A stretch of DNA of 32,701 bases from Bacteroidota bacterium (GCA_021793135.1 JAJYTI010000002.1:1-32701), one strand, 5' to 3'; positions 1-8,081 are shown, counted from the stretch's first letter. Notes: a model not told the origin generated them from the letters alone. Numbers and translations are program-made.

Positions 1-452
1 TTCCGATCTGTCTCCTCGGGAATAGCAATAATTAGAGTTTGCACCTTTCCTATTAAACTTGAGGTATTACTTCCAATAGTAATTTCTTTAAGTCCACTCG
101 CACCTTTTGTTCCAAGTACAATACAGTTTATTTTGTGATCAATTAAAAATCGCTCTATAGAAGTTGTGAAAAAATCGAATCTCGAATAATATTCAATATT
201 CAAGTTAGGATACTTGATGTCTATTTTATCCTTTAAATTTCTTAGTTCTCGTTTTACGTTTTCTTCTGCGGCACGAAATAAAGTTTCGTCCATACCTTGT
301 GACTCTATCGGTCCAGAAGGAGTAACAATATATGGCGAAAAAGCATGAAGCACATGAAATTTCACTTCCCCTTCGTTAAATAACTCAATAGCGTAATTTA
401 TGGCTCCTTTTGAATTTTCTGAAAAATCGGTAGGTAAAAGAATGTGTCGCAT
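1..452 (-). CDS. Universal stress protein, UspA family (3' end cut by window edge)
   Basis: About 150 N-terminal residues are visible, starting from the ATG at 450-452; the gene runs off the left edge. The protein opens MRHILLPTDFSENS, the usual first beta strand and Asp of the USP fold. Near residue 130 it carries GTKGASGLKEITIGS, which fits the G-2x-G-9x-G-S/T nucleotide-binding signature, so an ATP-binding type of USP is likely. Proteins of this family are cytoplasmic and help cells survive starvation and stress. Many flavobacterial members are tandem two-domain proteins of about 280 residues; whether a second domain follows cannot be seen. It is divergent from the hibernation factor gene, also a stress-related function. 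No clear promoter was found upstream. The family call is firm; the exact role is unknown. Confidence 0.93.
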   Translation of the reverse strand, partial: MRHILLPTDFSENSKGAINYAIELFNEGEVKFHVLHAFSPYIVTPSGPIESQGMDETLFRAAEENVKRELRNLKDKIDIKYPNLNIEYYSRFDFFTTSIERFLIDHKINCIVLGTKGASGLKEITIGSNTSSLIGKVQTLIIAIPEETDR

Positions 453-662
453 AATAAGTTGATGTTTTTTGATTTATTGAATTTTGCTATTAAGCAGTAC
501 TCAATAATTTTTTTGTTAATAAGTAATTATAATTCTTGTTTTACCTCTCTTTTGTTGTATAGCTAATTTACAAATAACGAGGAAGTTAATGAAATATTTA
601 AAGGAGGTATATTTGTTAAAGTACTCCCAATAAGCATTTCCTACTTGAATTAAATCTCTGTT

Positions 663-670
663 TAGGTTTG
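663..670 (+). promoter_or_regulatory. Candidate -7 element for the hibernation factor gene
   Basis: TAGGTTTG matches the Bacteroidota -7 consensus TAnnTTTG about 66 bases before the ATG at 737. The nearest upstream TTG (645-647) is only 15 nt away, shorter than the usual 17-23, so the -33 part is weak. A second match, TATATTTG at 608-615, lies further up without a good -33 element. Either may be used. Confidence 0.35.
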
Positions 671-736
671 TTTTCAAAAATTAAAGTTGCTAACTTTATA
701 ATTCACGAAAATCAAAACAAATTAATATCCGCGCCT

Positions 737-1039
737 ATGAACATCAATTTTCAATATCACAACGTTACTGCTAGCGATCGATTAGAAATATTAACCTCTA
801 AAAAATTAGACAAACTTTTTAAGCGTTATGACTTTGTAGTAAATGCCGATGTATATTTTAAAGCACAAAACACATCCGATGTAGACAAAGGAAAAATATG
901 TAAAGTTCGTTTAGGAACTCCTGGAATGGCTCTATTTACCGAAGCTTCAAATTCTACTTTTGAGTTATCTGTTAATGAGGTTGCAAGGGAATTAGAAACT
1001 CAATTAAGGAAAAGAAAAGAAAAATTCAATAAGAAATAG
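737..1039 (+). CDS. hpf: Short ribosome hibernation-promoting factor (HPF/RaiA family)
   Basis: The protein has 100 residues, the size of short-form HPF/YfiA proteins, which bind the 30S decoding region in stationary phase and make idle 70S or dimerised ribosomes. The order is typical: an opening beta strand (MNINFQYHNV), an SDRLEILTSKKLDKLFKRY helix, central strands, then a basic second helix ending RKRKEKFNKK. There is no long-form C-terminal dimerisation domain. The frame is open back to a TTG at 668, but I place the start at the ATG at 737: it gives the family's usual N terminus, and the 23 extra residues lie partly over a candidate promoter. It is a single gene, ended by a hairpin at 1072. 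The upstream neighbour is a divergent stress-protein gene. Confidence 0.9.
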   Translation: MNINFQYHNVTASDRLEILTSKKLDKLFKRYDFVVNADVYFKAQNTSDVDKGKICKVRLGTPGMALFTEASNSTFELSVNEVARELETQLRKRKEKFNKK

Positions 1040-1071
1040 AACTTTAAACTATTAATATATAATATAATCTT

Positions 1072-1101
1072 ATTCGCTAGTCATTAATTTGGCTAGCGAA
1101 T
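1072..1101 (+). terminator. Rho-independent terminator after hpf
   Basis: ATTCGCTAG (1072-1080) pairs with CTAGCGAAT (1093-1101); two more pairs (one G-T) shorten the loop to 8. TTTTAT follows on the plus strand. The right arm overlaps the stop and last codons of the convergent methyltransferase gene. Confidence 0.75.
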
Positions 1102-2286
1102 TTTATAATAAGCCGATTTTAAATACTCCCCTTCTTCAAAACCAATAGGATGATCTATTGCATGACTAGTAGTTTCTATTAAAGTATAATCTACTTTTAG
1201 TTGCTTAAAGCATTCTGAATGAATCTGTAAAAGCTCATCTTTTGTTATTCTAGAAGAGCAAGAAGCCAATAATAATATTCCATTTTTCTTTGTAAGCGCC
1301 ACTCCCATTTCTGCTAATTGTGCATATTTTTTCTTGGCAATATTTTGTTCTTTCTTACTCTTTGCAAATGACGGAGGATCTATTACAACTACATCAAATT
1401 TCTTTTTTTCATTAATCAGTTTTTGTAATTCTTCGAAGGCATCTCCAGCAATAGTTTGATGAATGCCAGAATGTGGATTCAGACTCGCATTGTGTTTCGC
1501 TAATTCTAAAGCCTGTTTACTAAAATCTAAACTTGTTACTTCTTTTGCTCCACCTGCTAAAGCATGAATGGAAAATCCGCCTGCATACGAAAACACATCT
1601 AAAACTGTTTTGTTCTTAGATAGTTTACCTACTTTTTGACGATTTTCACGGTGGTCTAAGAAAAATCCTGTTTTATGACCTAAGATGACATCCGTTTCGA
1701 AATGGACGCCATATTCTGTAAATTTTACCTGTGAATTTTCAAGATTACCATACACCACTTCTCCTTCTGTATATGGAGTTTCTAAGTCTTGTAATTTCCT
1801 ACTCCATCGTATAACTATAGCATTTAGATTTGTTGTTTTTGCTATGATTGGGAATAATAGATCTAAATATGGTAGCCAAATAGAAGAGTATACTTTAACT
1901 ACACCTACTTTATTATAAATATCAACTATAAGCCCAGGCATGCCATCATTTTCCCCAAAAATAAGCCTATATGCATTTATATTTTTTGTTTGTAGCTCTT
2001 TACGAATATTAAATGCTTTGTGTATTTTATTTTCAAAGAATGCACCGTCTATATTAGCTGGACCTTCTTTATGAATTACTTTAATTCGGATTGGCGAGAA
2101 AGGATCATATAAACCTATAGCAAACGGCTTGTTTCTACGTTGATCAAAAAGAATAGCTATATCTCCAGGCTTTCCTTTTTTATTTACTTTTTCTATACTA
2201 TCAGAAAATATCCAAGGATGTCCCTTTTTTACACTACGTTCTGCTACTGGTTTTAATTTTACTGCCAATCGATTTGGTGTATTCAT
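1093..2286 (-). CDS. Class I SAM-dependent rRNA methyltransferase, RlmI-like (PUA domain)
   Basis: The 397-residue protein has the layout of the RlmI/YccW family, which makes m5C1962 in E. coli 23S rRNA. An N-terminal PUA-like RNA-binding domain covers about residues 5-75 (GHPWIFSDSIEKV). A middle segment carries KTGFFLDHRENR (205-216). The Rossmann methyltransferase domain has the SAM loop LDVFSYAGGFS (229-239), an acidic LDFS strand (253-256), DPPSF (303-307) and the Cys-bearing ASCSSR (341-346). Length is normal for the family. The start is 20 nt from the terminator hairpin of the upstream lipoprotein operon, so it is probably a separate transcript or depends on read-through; no clear own promoter was seen. 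Family is certain, exact target base inferred. Confidence 0.93.
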   Translation of the reverse strand: MNTPNRLAVKLKPVAERSVKKGHPWIFSDSIEKVNKKGKPGDIAILFDQRRNKPFAIGLYDPFSPIRIKVIHKEGPANIDGAFFENKIHKAFNIRKELQTKNINAYRLIFGENDGMPGLIVDIYNKVGVVKVYSSIWLPYLDLLFPIIAKTTNLNAIVIRWSRKLQDLETPYTEGEVVYGNLENSQVKFTEYGVHFETDVILGHKTGFFLDHRENRQKVGKLSKNKTVLDVFSYAGGFSIHALAGGAKEVTSLDFSKQALELAKHNASLNPHSGIHQTIAGDAFEELQKLINEKKKFDVVVIDPPSFAKSKKEQNIAKKKYAQLAEMGVALTKKNGILLLASCSSRITKDELLQIHSECFKQLKVDYTLIETTSHAIDHPIGFEEGEYLKSAYYKIR

Positions 2287-2305
2287 ATATTGTTATTTAT
2301 ATAAA

Positions 2306-2332
2306 AAATCCCGATAACAAATATCGGGATTT
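2306..2332 (-). terminator. Terminator of the lipocalin-ompA operon
   Basis: AAATCCCGATA (2306-2316) and TATCGGGATTT (2322-2332) form a perfect 11-bp stem with a 5-nt loop. Read on the minus strand the stem ends in a run of six U (2303-2308). It lies 24 nt past the OmpA stop codon. Confidence 0.9.
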
Positions 2333-2355
2333 AATATTAAGAATTCGATTTCTTT

Positions 2356-3066
2356 TTATTGTTCTCCAGCTTCGCGCTTTGCATCTTCCTGCATCTTTTC
2401 ATTTGGAACGATAACCACGTTTACACGTCTGTTTTTCGATCTACCTTCTACAGTACTATTGTCTGCAATAGGATTATCTGGACCAAACCATTCTGTTGTA
2501 AAACGTGAACTACTTAAACCTTTAGTGTTGGTAAAATAGTTAGTAACAGATTTAGCTCTTTGTTCTGATAGAGTCATGTTAAATGCTCTAGGTCCTGTTG
2601 CATCTGTATGACCAACAACTAATACGTTTGTATCTGGATATTCGTTCAGTACGTTTGCTAGTTTATCTAAAGTAGCGATAGATTCTGGTTTTAATTCATG
2701 TAAGTTAGTATCGAAATAAACACCACTATTCTCATCAAAAGTAACTACAATTCCGTCGTCTACTCTTTCTACTTCTGCACCTGGAATTTCTTCTTCGATT
2801 TTTTGTGCTTGTTTATCCATGCGGTCACCAATAATAACACCAGCACCGCCACCAACAACTCCACCAATTACAGCTCCTAATTCGCTGTTTTTTCCACTTC
2901 CTACATTGTTACCAAGTACAGCTCCTAAGATAGCTCCACCAGTTGCTCCAATAACTGCACCTTTTTGTTTGTTATTTGCATTTCTTGTTGCTTCACATCC
3001 GATAAATGGTACGCTTATAGCTACTGCTAAAGCTAGGATACTTATTTTTTTAAATATTGATTTCAT
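2356..3066 (-). CDS. OmpA-family outer-membrane lipoprotein with glycine-zipper segment
   Basis: A 236-residue lipoprotein. The signal peptide ends in a lipobox with Cys24 (FIGC). Residues about 35-80 are a glycine-zipper stretch rich in GxxxG-like spacing, which often inserts in or packs on membranes. The C-terminal OmpA/Pal peptidoglycan-binding domain covers about residues 105-220, with VVGHTDATG (150-158), LSEQRAKSV (166-174) and VEGRSKNRRV (206-215), the last holding the conserved Arg of the diaminopimelate site. It probably tethers the outer membrane to peptidoglycan. Its ATG overlaps the stop of the lipocalin gene by one base (TAATG), suggesting translational coupling. A strong terminator follows. 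The Pal/OmpA class is sure; it is not the cell-division Pal in the tol cluster, since no tol genes are nearby. Confidence 0.93.
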   Translation of the reverse strand: MKSIFKKISILALAVAISVPFIGCEATRNANNKQKGAVIGATGGAILGAVLGNNVGSGKNSELGAVIGGVVGGGAGVIIGDRMDKQAQKIEEEIPGAEVERVDDGIVVTFDENSGVYFDTNLHELKPESIATLDKLANVLNEYPDTNVLVVGHTDATGPRAFNMTLSEQRAKSVTNYFTNTKGLSSSRFTTEWFGPDNPIADNSTVEGRSKNRRVNVVIVPNEKMQEDAKREAGEQ

Positions 3067-3545
3067 TAGTTTGATATTTTAGAAAAGTTCATATAAATCT
3101 GGAAAGGTTTTCCTTCAAGTGTCACGGTTTGTTTCCATTGCATGTTATCGTCTGATAATTGTTCTAAATTCATTCGATATCCTGCATTAGAATCCGATTT
3201 TCCTTTAACGTTTGTAGGCTTTAATAGAAAATCGTAAAGTCCAGAGTCTTTATCTACTTCTTGAACAGTGAATACAAAATTTCTATCTCCTGCCCCACAG
3301 TCTGCATCTTCTATAGTATATACTCCAGTATTATTGTTTGGAATAAATCTCCAAGTACTACCTTCAAAACAATCTACAGATGCATCGTGTAATAATTGCA
3401 CATCAAAGGTTCCAGATTCACTATAACTGATAGAATCTAAACTCCAATAGCCTTTCATTACTTTTCGAGATTCCTGAACTACTTTACTAGGCGCACAAGC
3501 CGCAATAGTAAATAGCATTAATCCCATTAAAAATAGTTTTTTCAT
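3066..3545 (-). CDS. Lipocalin-like lipoprotein
   Basis: A 159-residue protein with a lipobox signal peptide (FTIAAC, Cys17) and one domain of predicted beta strands. The motif KGYWSLDSI (31-39) resembles the G-x-W signature at the start of the lipocalin barrel, and many short lipoproteins of this kind in flavobacteria are called lipocalin family. Cys59 (SVDCFEG) and Cys83 (DADCGAG) could form a disulfide in the periplasm. It is the first gene of a two-gene operon; its TAA overlaps the ATG of the OmpA lipoprotein. The pair may act together at the outer membrane, but ligand and role are unknown. No convincing promoter was seen in the 165 bases upstream. Confidence 0.8.
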   Translation of the reverse strand: MKKLFLMGLMLFTIAACAPSKVVQESRKVMKGYWSLDSISYSESGTFDVQLLHDASVDCFEGSTWRFIPNNNTGVYTIEDADCGAGDRNFVFTVQEVDKDSGLYDFLLKPTNVKGKSDSNAGYRMNLEQLSDDNMQWKQTVTLEGKPFQIYMNFSKISN

Positions 3546-3710
3546 AAAAAAGTTGATTTTTGGTTGGTGTAATTCTTACTATTCAGCATTTTACACTGAA
3601 GAAAAGTCAATATCAATCTCTTAATATTTGCTTTCCATTTGCTAATATAGCAAGTAATTATGCGCTAACTTCTTTATTAATTTTAATTTAACGTAAATTC
3701 TTGTTAAATA

Positions 3711-5717
3711 TCAATATGCTACTAGGGATTTTAAAGTCTCTTCAAATCTTGATTTGGATAAATATTGTTGTTCTAAGTCGGCAGCAAATGGAACTGGCGT
3801 TTCTAAGCTAGATACTCGTTGTATTGGTCCATCTAAATATTCAAAGCAATTTTCTGTAAGCATTGCAGAAATATCAGATGCTATACCTCCAATGGTAGTG
3901 TCTTCTTGTAATATTATAGCCTTTCCTGTTTTTTTAACAGAGGTAATTAAAGTTTCTTTGTCAAGTGGACTTAGCGTGCGTAAATCAATTAAATCTGCTG
4001 AAATATCTGGATTGTTATCCAATATTTCTAAAGCCCAATGCACTCCTGCTCCGTATGTAATAATACTTACTTCTTTTCCTTCGCGAATAGTAGCAGCTTT
4101 ACCTATAGGTAAGGTATAATACTCTATAGGTACTTCTTGTCTTGCACTTCTATATAATGCTTTATGTTCAAAGAACATTACAGGGTTAGGGTCTTCTATC
4201 GCAGCAGCTAATAGTCCTTTTGCGTCATAAGGGAATGCAGGATAAACTACTTTTAATCCTGGTGTGTGTGTAAACCAAGCTTCGTTAGTTTGACTATGGA
4301 AAGGACCTGCACCCACTCCTGCTCCACAAGGCATTCTAATAACTACATCGGCATTTTCGCCCCAACGATAATGTATTTTGGCTAAGTAGTTTACTATTGG
4401 GTTAAAACCAGAACTTACAAAATCGGCAAACTGCATTTCCATTACAGCTTTATATCCATTTATAGATAGTCCCATAGATGCTGAAACTATAGCCGATTCA
4501 CATATAGGAGTGTTTCGAACTCTAGCTTTGCCAAATTGATCGACAAACCCTTCGGTAACTTTAAATACACCTCCATATTCTGCTATATCTTGTCCCATAA
4601 TAACCAAGTTATCATGTCGCTCCATAGATTGTTTTAGTCCTAGAGAAACTGCGTCGATTAATCGCATAGTTTCTTTTTCTCCAGTAGGTTCTATTTCAAT
4701 TGGATGGTGTGGTTTATATACATCTTGTAATTCCTTTTCAACTGTAGAACTTATTTTTGGCTCATCGAAAGCTATATCAAGATTTTCTAATATCGATTCT
4801 TTAAACTTATCTTTTGTAGCATCGATTTCTGCTTGAGTAAGAATTCCTTCTTCTAGAAGATAATTCTCATAATTAGTCAAAGGATCTTTTGCGGCCCATG
4901 CGTTTATTAAGTCTTTAGGTACATATTTAATACCACTTGCTTCTTCATGTCCTCGCATGCGGAAAGTTTTAAACTCTAAAAGCACTGGACGCGGATTTTT
5001 ACGCATGCTTTCTGTTAATTCCTTTACCTTGCTATATACCTCTACAATATTGTTTCCATCTATAATATGTGACTCCATACCGTAGCCTAACGCTCTATCG
5101 GCAATATTTTCACAAGCGTATTGTTCGTTTGTTGGAGTGGATAATCCGTATCCATTATTCTCAACACAAAATAAAACTGGTAAGCTCCATACTGATGCTA
5201 CGTTTAAAGACTCATGAATATCTCCTTCGCTCATTCCTCCTTCACCACTAAATACCGCACAAACTTTGTTATTTTCTTTAAGTAAGTTAGCTAATGCGAT
5301 TCCATCGGCTACACCGAATTGTGGACCTAAATGTGAAATCATACCTACAATGTGATATTGCTGGGTTCCAAAGTGAAAACTTCTATCTCTACCTTTAGTA
5401 AATCCACTGGCTTTACCTTGCCATTGTGCAAACAATCTGTGTAATGGGATATTTCTAGCAGTAAATACACCTAAATTTCGGTGCATAGGTAATATATATT
5501 CATCTTCTTGTAATGCAGCGGTAACGCCAATAGCTATAGCCTCCTGACCTATACCGCTAAACCATTTAGAAATCTTACCTTGGCGTAATAGTATAAGCAT
5601 TCGCTCTTCTATCATCCTTGGTAAAAGCATTTTCTCGTATAATGCTATCTTTGTTTCTTTGTCTAAAGCATAGGTTGAATAATCAAATATGCTTTTAGTT
5701 TCTAATTCTGGAGACAT
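3711..5717 (-). CDS. Fused alpha/beta E1 of a thiamine-dependent 2-oxoacid dehydrogenase (branched-chain type)
   Basis: This 668-residue protein joins both E1 subunits of a 2-oxoacid dehydrogenase complex, which decarboxylates the 2-oxoacid on thiamine diphosphate and acylates the lipoyl group of E2. E1-alpha covers about residues 20-330, with MHRNLG (78-83), the ThDP/Mg motif running from GEG (158-160) to NN (187-188), and GHEEASG (256-262). E1-beta covers about 350-668, starting MRLIDAVSLG and GQDIAEYGGVF. The first motif triplet is GEG rather than the usual GDG, a conservative change. Such fusions are common in Bacteroidota and usually annotated as 2-oxoisovalerate dehydrogenase. E2 and E3 are not in the window. 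It appears monocistronic, with a well-formed promoter at 5740-5769. The exact 2-oxoacid cannot be told from sequence alone. Confidence 0.92.
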   Translation of the reverse strand: MSPELETKSIFDYSTYALDKETKIALYEKMLLPRMIEERMLILLRQGKISKWFSGIGQEAIAIGVTAALQEDEYILPMHRNLGVFTARNIPLHRLFAQWQGKASGFTKGRDRSFHFGTQQYHIVGMISHLGPQFGVADGIALANLLKENNKVCAVFSGEGGMSEGDIHESLNVASVWSLPVLFCVENNGYGLSTPTNEQYACENIADRALGYGMESHIIDGNNIVEVYSKVKELTESMRKNPRPVLLEFKTFRMRGHEEASGIKYVPKDLINAWAAKDPLTNYENYLLEEGILTQAEIDATKDKFKESILENLDIAFDEPKISSTVEKELQDVYKPHHPIEIEPTGEKETMRLIDAVSLGLKQSMERHDNLVIMGQDIAEYGGVFKVTEGFVDQFGKARVRNTPICESAIVSASMGLSINGYKAVMEMQFADFVSSGFNPIVNYLAKIHYRWGENADVVIRMPCGAGVGAGPFHSQTNEAWFTHTPGLKVVYPAFPYDAKGLLAAAIEDPNPVMFFEHKALYRSARQEVPIEYYTLPIGKAATIREGKEVSIITYGAGVHWALEILDNNPDISADLIDLRTLSPLDKETLITSVKKTGKAIILQEDTTIGGIASDISAMLTENCFEYLDGPIQRVSSLETPVPFAADLEQQYLSKSRFEETLKSLVAY

Positions 5718-5739
5718 ATATTTTTATATTGTTAACAGA

Positions 5740-5769
5740 CAAATTTAGCCAAATTTAGCTATCGTACAA
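5740..5769 (-). promoter_or_regulatory. Promoter of the E1 fusion gene
   Basis: On the minus strand TTG (5767-5769) is followed after 19 nt by TAAATTTG (5740-5747), a full match to the Bacteroidota consensus. It lies 23 nt before the ATG. The -7 element is half of a tandem repeat, AAATTTAGC(C/T) twice at 5741-5760. Confidence 0.75.
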
Positions 5770-5842
5770 GACGAAGTCGATAGATAATTATTAGCTTTAC
5801 AGATTCACAATTAAATTTTATATTTTCTATTAAACTTAAATT

Positions 5843-6799
5843 ATGAACAATATACCAAGTGTAGATTTAGCAGATTTCTTGTCCAATGATCCTGCTCGCA
5901 AAGAAAAGTTTGTGCATGAGTTAGGAAAGGCATATGAAGAGATTGGTTTTGTATCTCTTAAAAATCATTTTCTTGATGATAAATTAGTTGAAGATTTATA
6001 TCGTGAAGTAAAAGACTTTTTTGATTTACCTACCGATATTAAAAAGAAATATGAGAAACCAGAATTAGGTGGTCAACGTGGATATGTGTCTTTTGGTAAG
6101 GAACATGCTAAAGGAAAAACTAAAGGGGATTTAAAAGAATTTTGGCATTTTGGTCAAGAACCAGATAGCGAAGAATTCTCAAAAGAAGAGTATCCTGAAA
6201 ATGTAGAAGTAAGCGAATTGCCAGAGTTTAATGCTACGGGAATGGAAGCATACAGAATGCTAGAGAAAACTGGGGTATATGTATTAAGAGCTTTAGCATT
6301 ACATTTAGGATTGGAAGAAACTTACTTTGATAAATGGGTAAGAAACGGAACAAGTATTTTAAGACCTATACACTATCCTCCTATTACAGAAAAACCTGAA
6401 GGAGCTGTGCGCGCAGCAGAGCATGGGGACATTAACCTTATTACATTATTAATGGGAGCCTCTACTGGTGGACTGCAAGTGCTACGTAAAGATGGGGTAT
6501 GGATAGATGCAATTCCTGCAGAAGATGAGCTAGTTATTAATGTTGGTGATATGTTAGAAAGACATACTAATAATAAATTACGTTCCACTATTCACCGTGT
6601 AATTAATCCGCCACAAGAACAATGGCATACTCCAAGATATTCTATACCTTTCTTTATGCATCCTAGAGCAGACATGCCGTTAGATTGCTTAGAGGTTTGT
6701 ATCGATGAGGAGCATCCTAAAGCCTATGATGATATTACTGCTGGTGATTTCTTATACCAACGTTTAGTAGAAATAGGTTTAATTAAAGACGAAAAATAA
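5843..6799 (+). CDS. 2-oxoglutarate/Fe(II) oxygenase, isopenicillin N synthase-like family
   Basis: A 318-residue protein with the two-part layout of the IPNS/DIOX family. The N-terminal DIOX_N-type region is about 4-120 (IPSVDLADF, YEEIGFVSLKNH, GQRGYVSFGKEHAKG) and the double-stranded beta-helix core about 170-275. The iron ligands are visible as HGD (His194, Asp196) and His251 in STIHRVINP. RYS (265-267) supplies the Arg-x-Ser that binds the 2-oxoglutarate carboxylate. The full set means an active dioxygenase is likely. It is soluble and cytoplasmic, with no signal peptide. It begins a tight + strand run with a SUI1-like factor (2-nt gap) and a nucleoside phosphorylase. The substrate is unknown; the family acts on small molecules, and there is no beta-lactam cluster here, so a penicillin-type role is unlikely. 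Confidence 0.9.
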   Translation: MNNIPSVDLADFLSNDPARKEKFVHELGKAYEEIGFVSLKNHFLDDKLVEDLYREVKDFFDLPTDIKKKYEKPELGGQRGYVSFGKEHAKGKTKGDLKEFWHFGQEPDSEEFSKEEYPENVEVSELPEFNATGMEAYRMLEKTGVYVLRALALHLGLEETYFDKWVRNGTSILRPIHYPPITEKPEGAVRAAEHGDINLITLLMGASTGGLQVLRKDGVWIDAIPAEDELVINVGDMLERHTNNKLRSTIHRVINPPQEQWHTPRYSIPFFMHPRADMPLDCLEVCIDEEHPKAYDDITAGDFLYQRLVEIGLIKDEK

Positions 6800-6801
6800 A
6801 G

Positions 6802-7131
6802 ATGGATTTAAAAGATCAATTGAAAAATCTTTTTCCAGATCATGTGCCAGAAGAATCTGAAAATAATCAAGAAGAAAAATCAGATTTCTGGATACAAGAT
6901 GCTCCATTAGAATGCAAATATGAAAAACGTAGAGGGAAAGTAAATACTATTATAGATGGCTATAATGGTGCGAATGAAGATTTTAAAGAACTTACAAAGC
7001 AGATAAAAAATCACTTAAGTGTTGGAGGAAGTTATAAAAACGACCAAATAATTATTCAAGGTGATTATCGAGATAAAATAATGTCTTTTTTAAAGAAAAA
7101 AGGATTTAATGTAAAACGTGTTGGAGGATAA
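6802..7131 (+). CDS. SUI1/eIF1-like translation factor (YciH family)
   Basis: A 109-residue protein. Residues 1-35 are an acidic, probably flexible leader; about 38-109 is the SUI1 domain, with KRRGKVNTIIDGYNG (41-55), VGGSYKNDQIIIQGD and a basic C-terminal helix. The family is homologous to eukaryotic eIF1, which helps start-codon choice on the small subunit. In bacteria YciH has been linked to discrimination of leaderless or aberrant initiation, and its role is still poorly defined. That may matter in a lineage where Shine-Dalgarno sites are rare. The ATG is 2 nt after the oxygenase stop, so the genes are co-transcribed and perhaps coupled. The phosphorylase ATG follows 10 nt after its stop. 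Confidence 0.92.
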   Translation: MDLKDQLKNLFPDHVPEESENNQEEKSDFWIQDAPLECKYEKRRGKVNTIIDGYNGANEDFKELTKQIKNHLSVGGSYKNDQIIIQGDYRDKIMSFLKKKGFNVKRVGG

Positions 7132-7141
7132 ATTAAAAAAT

Positions 7142-8014
7142 ATGACAATACCAGAATCAGAGTTGATTATTACCGATGAAGGTGCGATATATCATTTGGA
7201 TGTAAAGCCATCCGAAATTGCAGAAACAGTTTTAACCGTTGGTGATCCTGGAAGAGTAGCTCAAGTTTCGAAATATTTTGATACTATTGAGTATAAAGCG
7301 GAACACAGAGAGTTTGTTACACATACAGGAACATACAAAGGCAAGCGCATGTCTGTGGTTTCTACAGGAATAGGAACAGATAATATAGATATAGTACTTA
7401 ATGAATTAGATGCATTAGTAAATATCGATTTTAAAACAAGACAGGTTAAAGAAAAGCACACACAATTAACGATTATTCGTTTAGGTACATCTGGTGCTTT
7501 GCAAAAAGATATTCCTGTAGATAGTATGGTTGCGTCGGCTTACGCTATTGGATTAGATAACTTACCTTATTTCTATAAAAATAATTCTTTCTTAGATGAT
7601 AATTTCTCCAAACAATTTATGGAGCATTGTCATTGGGATAAACGTAATTCTCATCCATATTGGATTCCAGCCGATGAAGGATTAACTAATGTATTTAAGA
7701 AGCATGGTTACAAATTAGGGTGTACTCTAACCAACGTTGGTTTCTATGGACCACAAGGTCGAGTGTTAAGGTTGTCTATACCAAATGATGACTTTCATAA
7801 ACATCTACAAAGCTTTAGATACCAAGATGTTGCGATTACTAATTTAGAGATGGAGTCTTCTGGTATTTTCTACTTATCCAAGGTGTTAGGACATCGGGCA
7901 ATATCATTAAATGCTATTATTGCAAATAGAGCTGCAGGTACTTTCAGTGAAGATAATATTGCAGCAGTTGAAAATTTGATTAAAAAATCTTTAGATATTA
8001 TCACAGAAATATAG
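7142..8014 (+). CDS. Nucleoside phosphorylase (uridine phosphorylase-like, PNP/UDP family)
   Basis: 290 residues. The phosphate-binding loop GDPGR is at 34-38; VVSTGIGTDN (72-81) and LGTSGALQ form the next conserved strands; NLEMES (234-239) matches the family's ribose-binding E-M-E motif. Such enzymes split nucleosides with phosphate into base and (deoxy)ribose-1-phosphate in salvage. It is longer than typical E. coli Udp (about 250), with an insertion around residues 125-190, so base preference is open. The frame extends back to a GTG at 7118 inside the SUI1 gene; I prefer the ATG at 7142, 10 nt after the SUI1 stop. It is last in the oxygenase-SUI1-phosphorylase run and is followed by a strong terminator. 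Confidence 0.9.
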   Translation: MTIPESELIITDEGAIYHLDVKPSEIAETVLTVGDPGRVAQVSKYFDTIEYKAEHREFVTHTGTYKGKRMSVVSTGIGTDNIDIVLNELDALVNIDFKTRQVKEKHTQLTIIRLGTSGALQKDIPVDSMVASAYAIGLDNLPYFYKNNSFLDDNFSKQFMEHCHWDKRNSHPYWIPADEGLTNVFKKHGYKLGCTLTNVGFYGPQGRVLRLSIPNDDFHKHLQSFRYQDVAITNLEMESSGIFYLSKVLGHRAISLNAIIANRAAGTFSEDNIAAVENLIKKSLDIITEI

Positions 8015-8035
8015 ATAGTATAAACTTAACTATTT

Positions 8036-8081
8036 GAAAAAGCATCTTTTAAATACTTTAATATTTAAAAGATGCTTTTTC
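8036..8081 (+). terminator. Strong terminator after the nucleoside phosphorylase gene
   Basis: A perfect 19-bp inverted repeat (8036-8054 with 8063-8081) around an 8-nt loop. It includes AGCATCTTTT and its complement; the right arm ends in five T and CATTTTTAT follows. It closes the oxygenase operon 21 nt after the stop codon. Confidence 0.92.

Noticed and set aside
589..633. 14-codon open frame with an AAAGGAGG sequence (600-607)
   Set aside because: The purine-rich run lies inside the frame, not before a start; Shine-Dalgarno sites are rarely used in this group and the peptide has no recognisable features.
668..736. N-terminal extension of the hibernation factor from a TTG start
   Set aside because: It adds 23 residues not typical of the family, and the TTG lies within a candidate -7 element; the ATG at 737 gives the standard 100-residue protein.
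2318..2325. GATATTTG (minus strand) as a promoter for the rRNA methyltransferase
   Set aside because: It falls in the loop and arm of the upstream terminator and has no -33 element.
3686..3709. Seven-bp hairpin after the E1 fusion gene
   Set aside because: The stem is AT-rich with one G-C pair, the loop is 10 nt, and no U run follows on the minus strand, so a terminator call is not supported.
5843..6799. Isopenicillin N synthase proper
   Set aside because: Only the fold and iron/2OG motifs are shared; no ACV synthetase or other beta-lactam genes are present, and the RxS motif points to a 2OG-dependent enzyme.
7118..7141. GTG start for the nucleoside phosphorylase inside the SUI1 gene
   Set aside because: The ATG 10 nt after the SUI1 stop gives a better N terminus and avoids the overlap.
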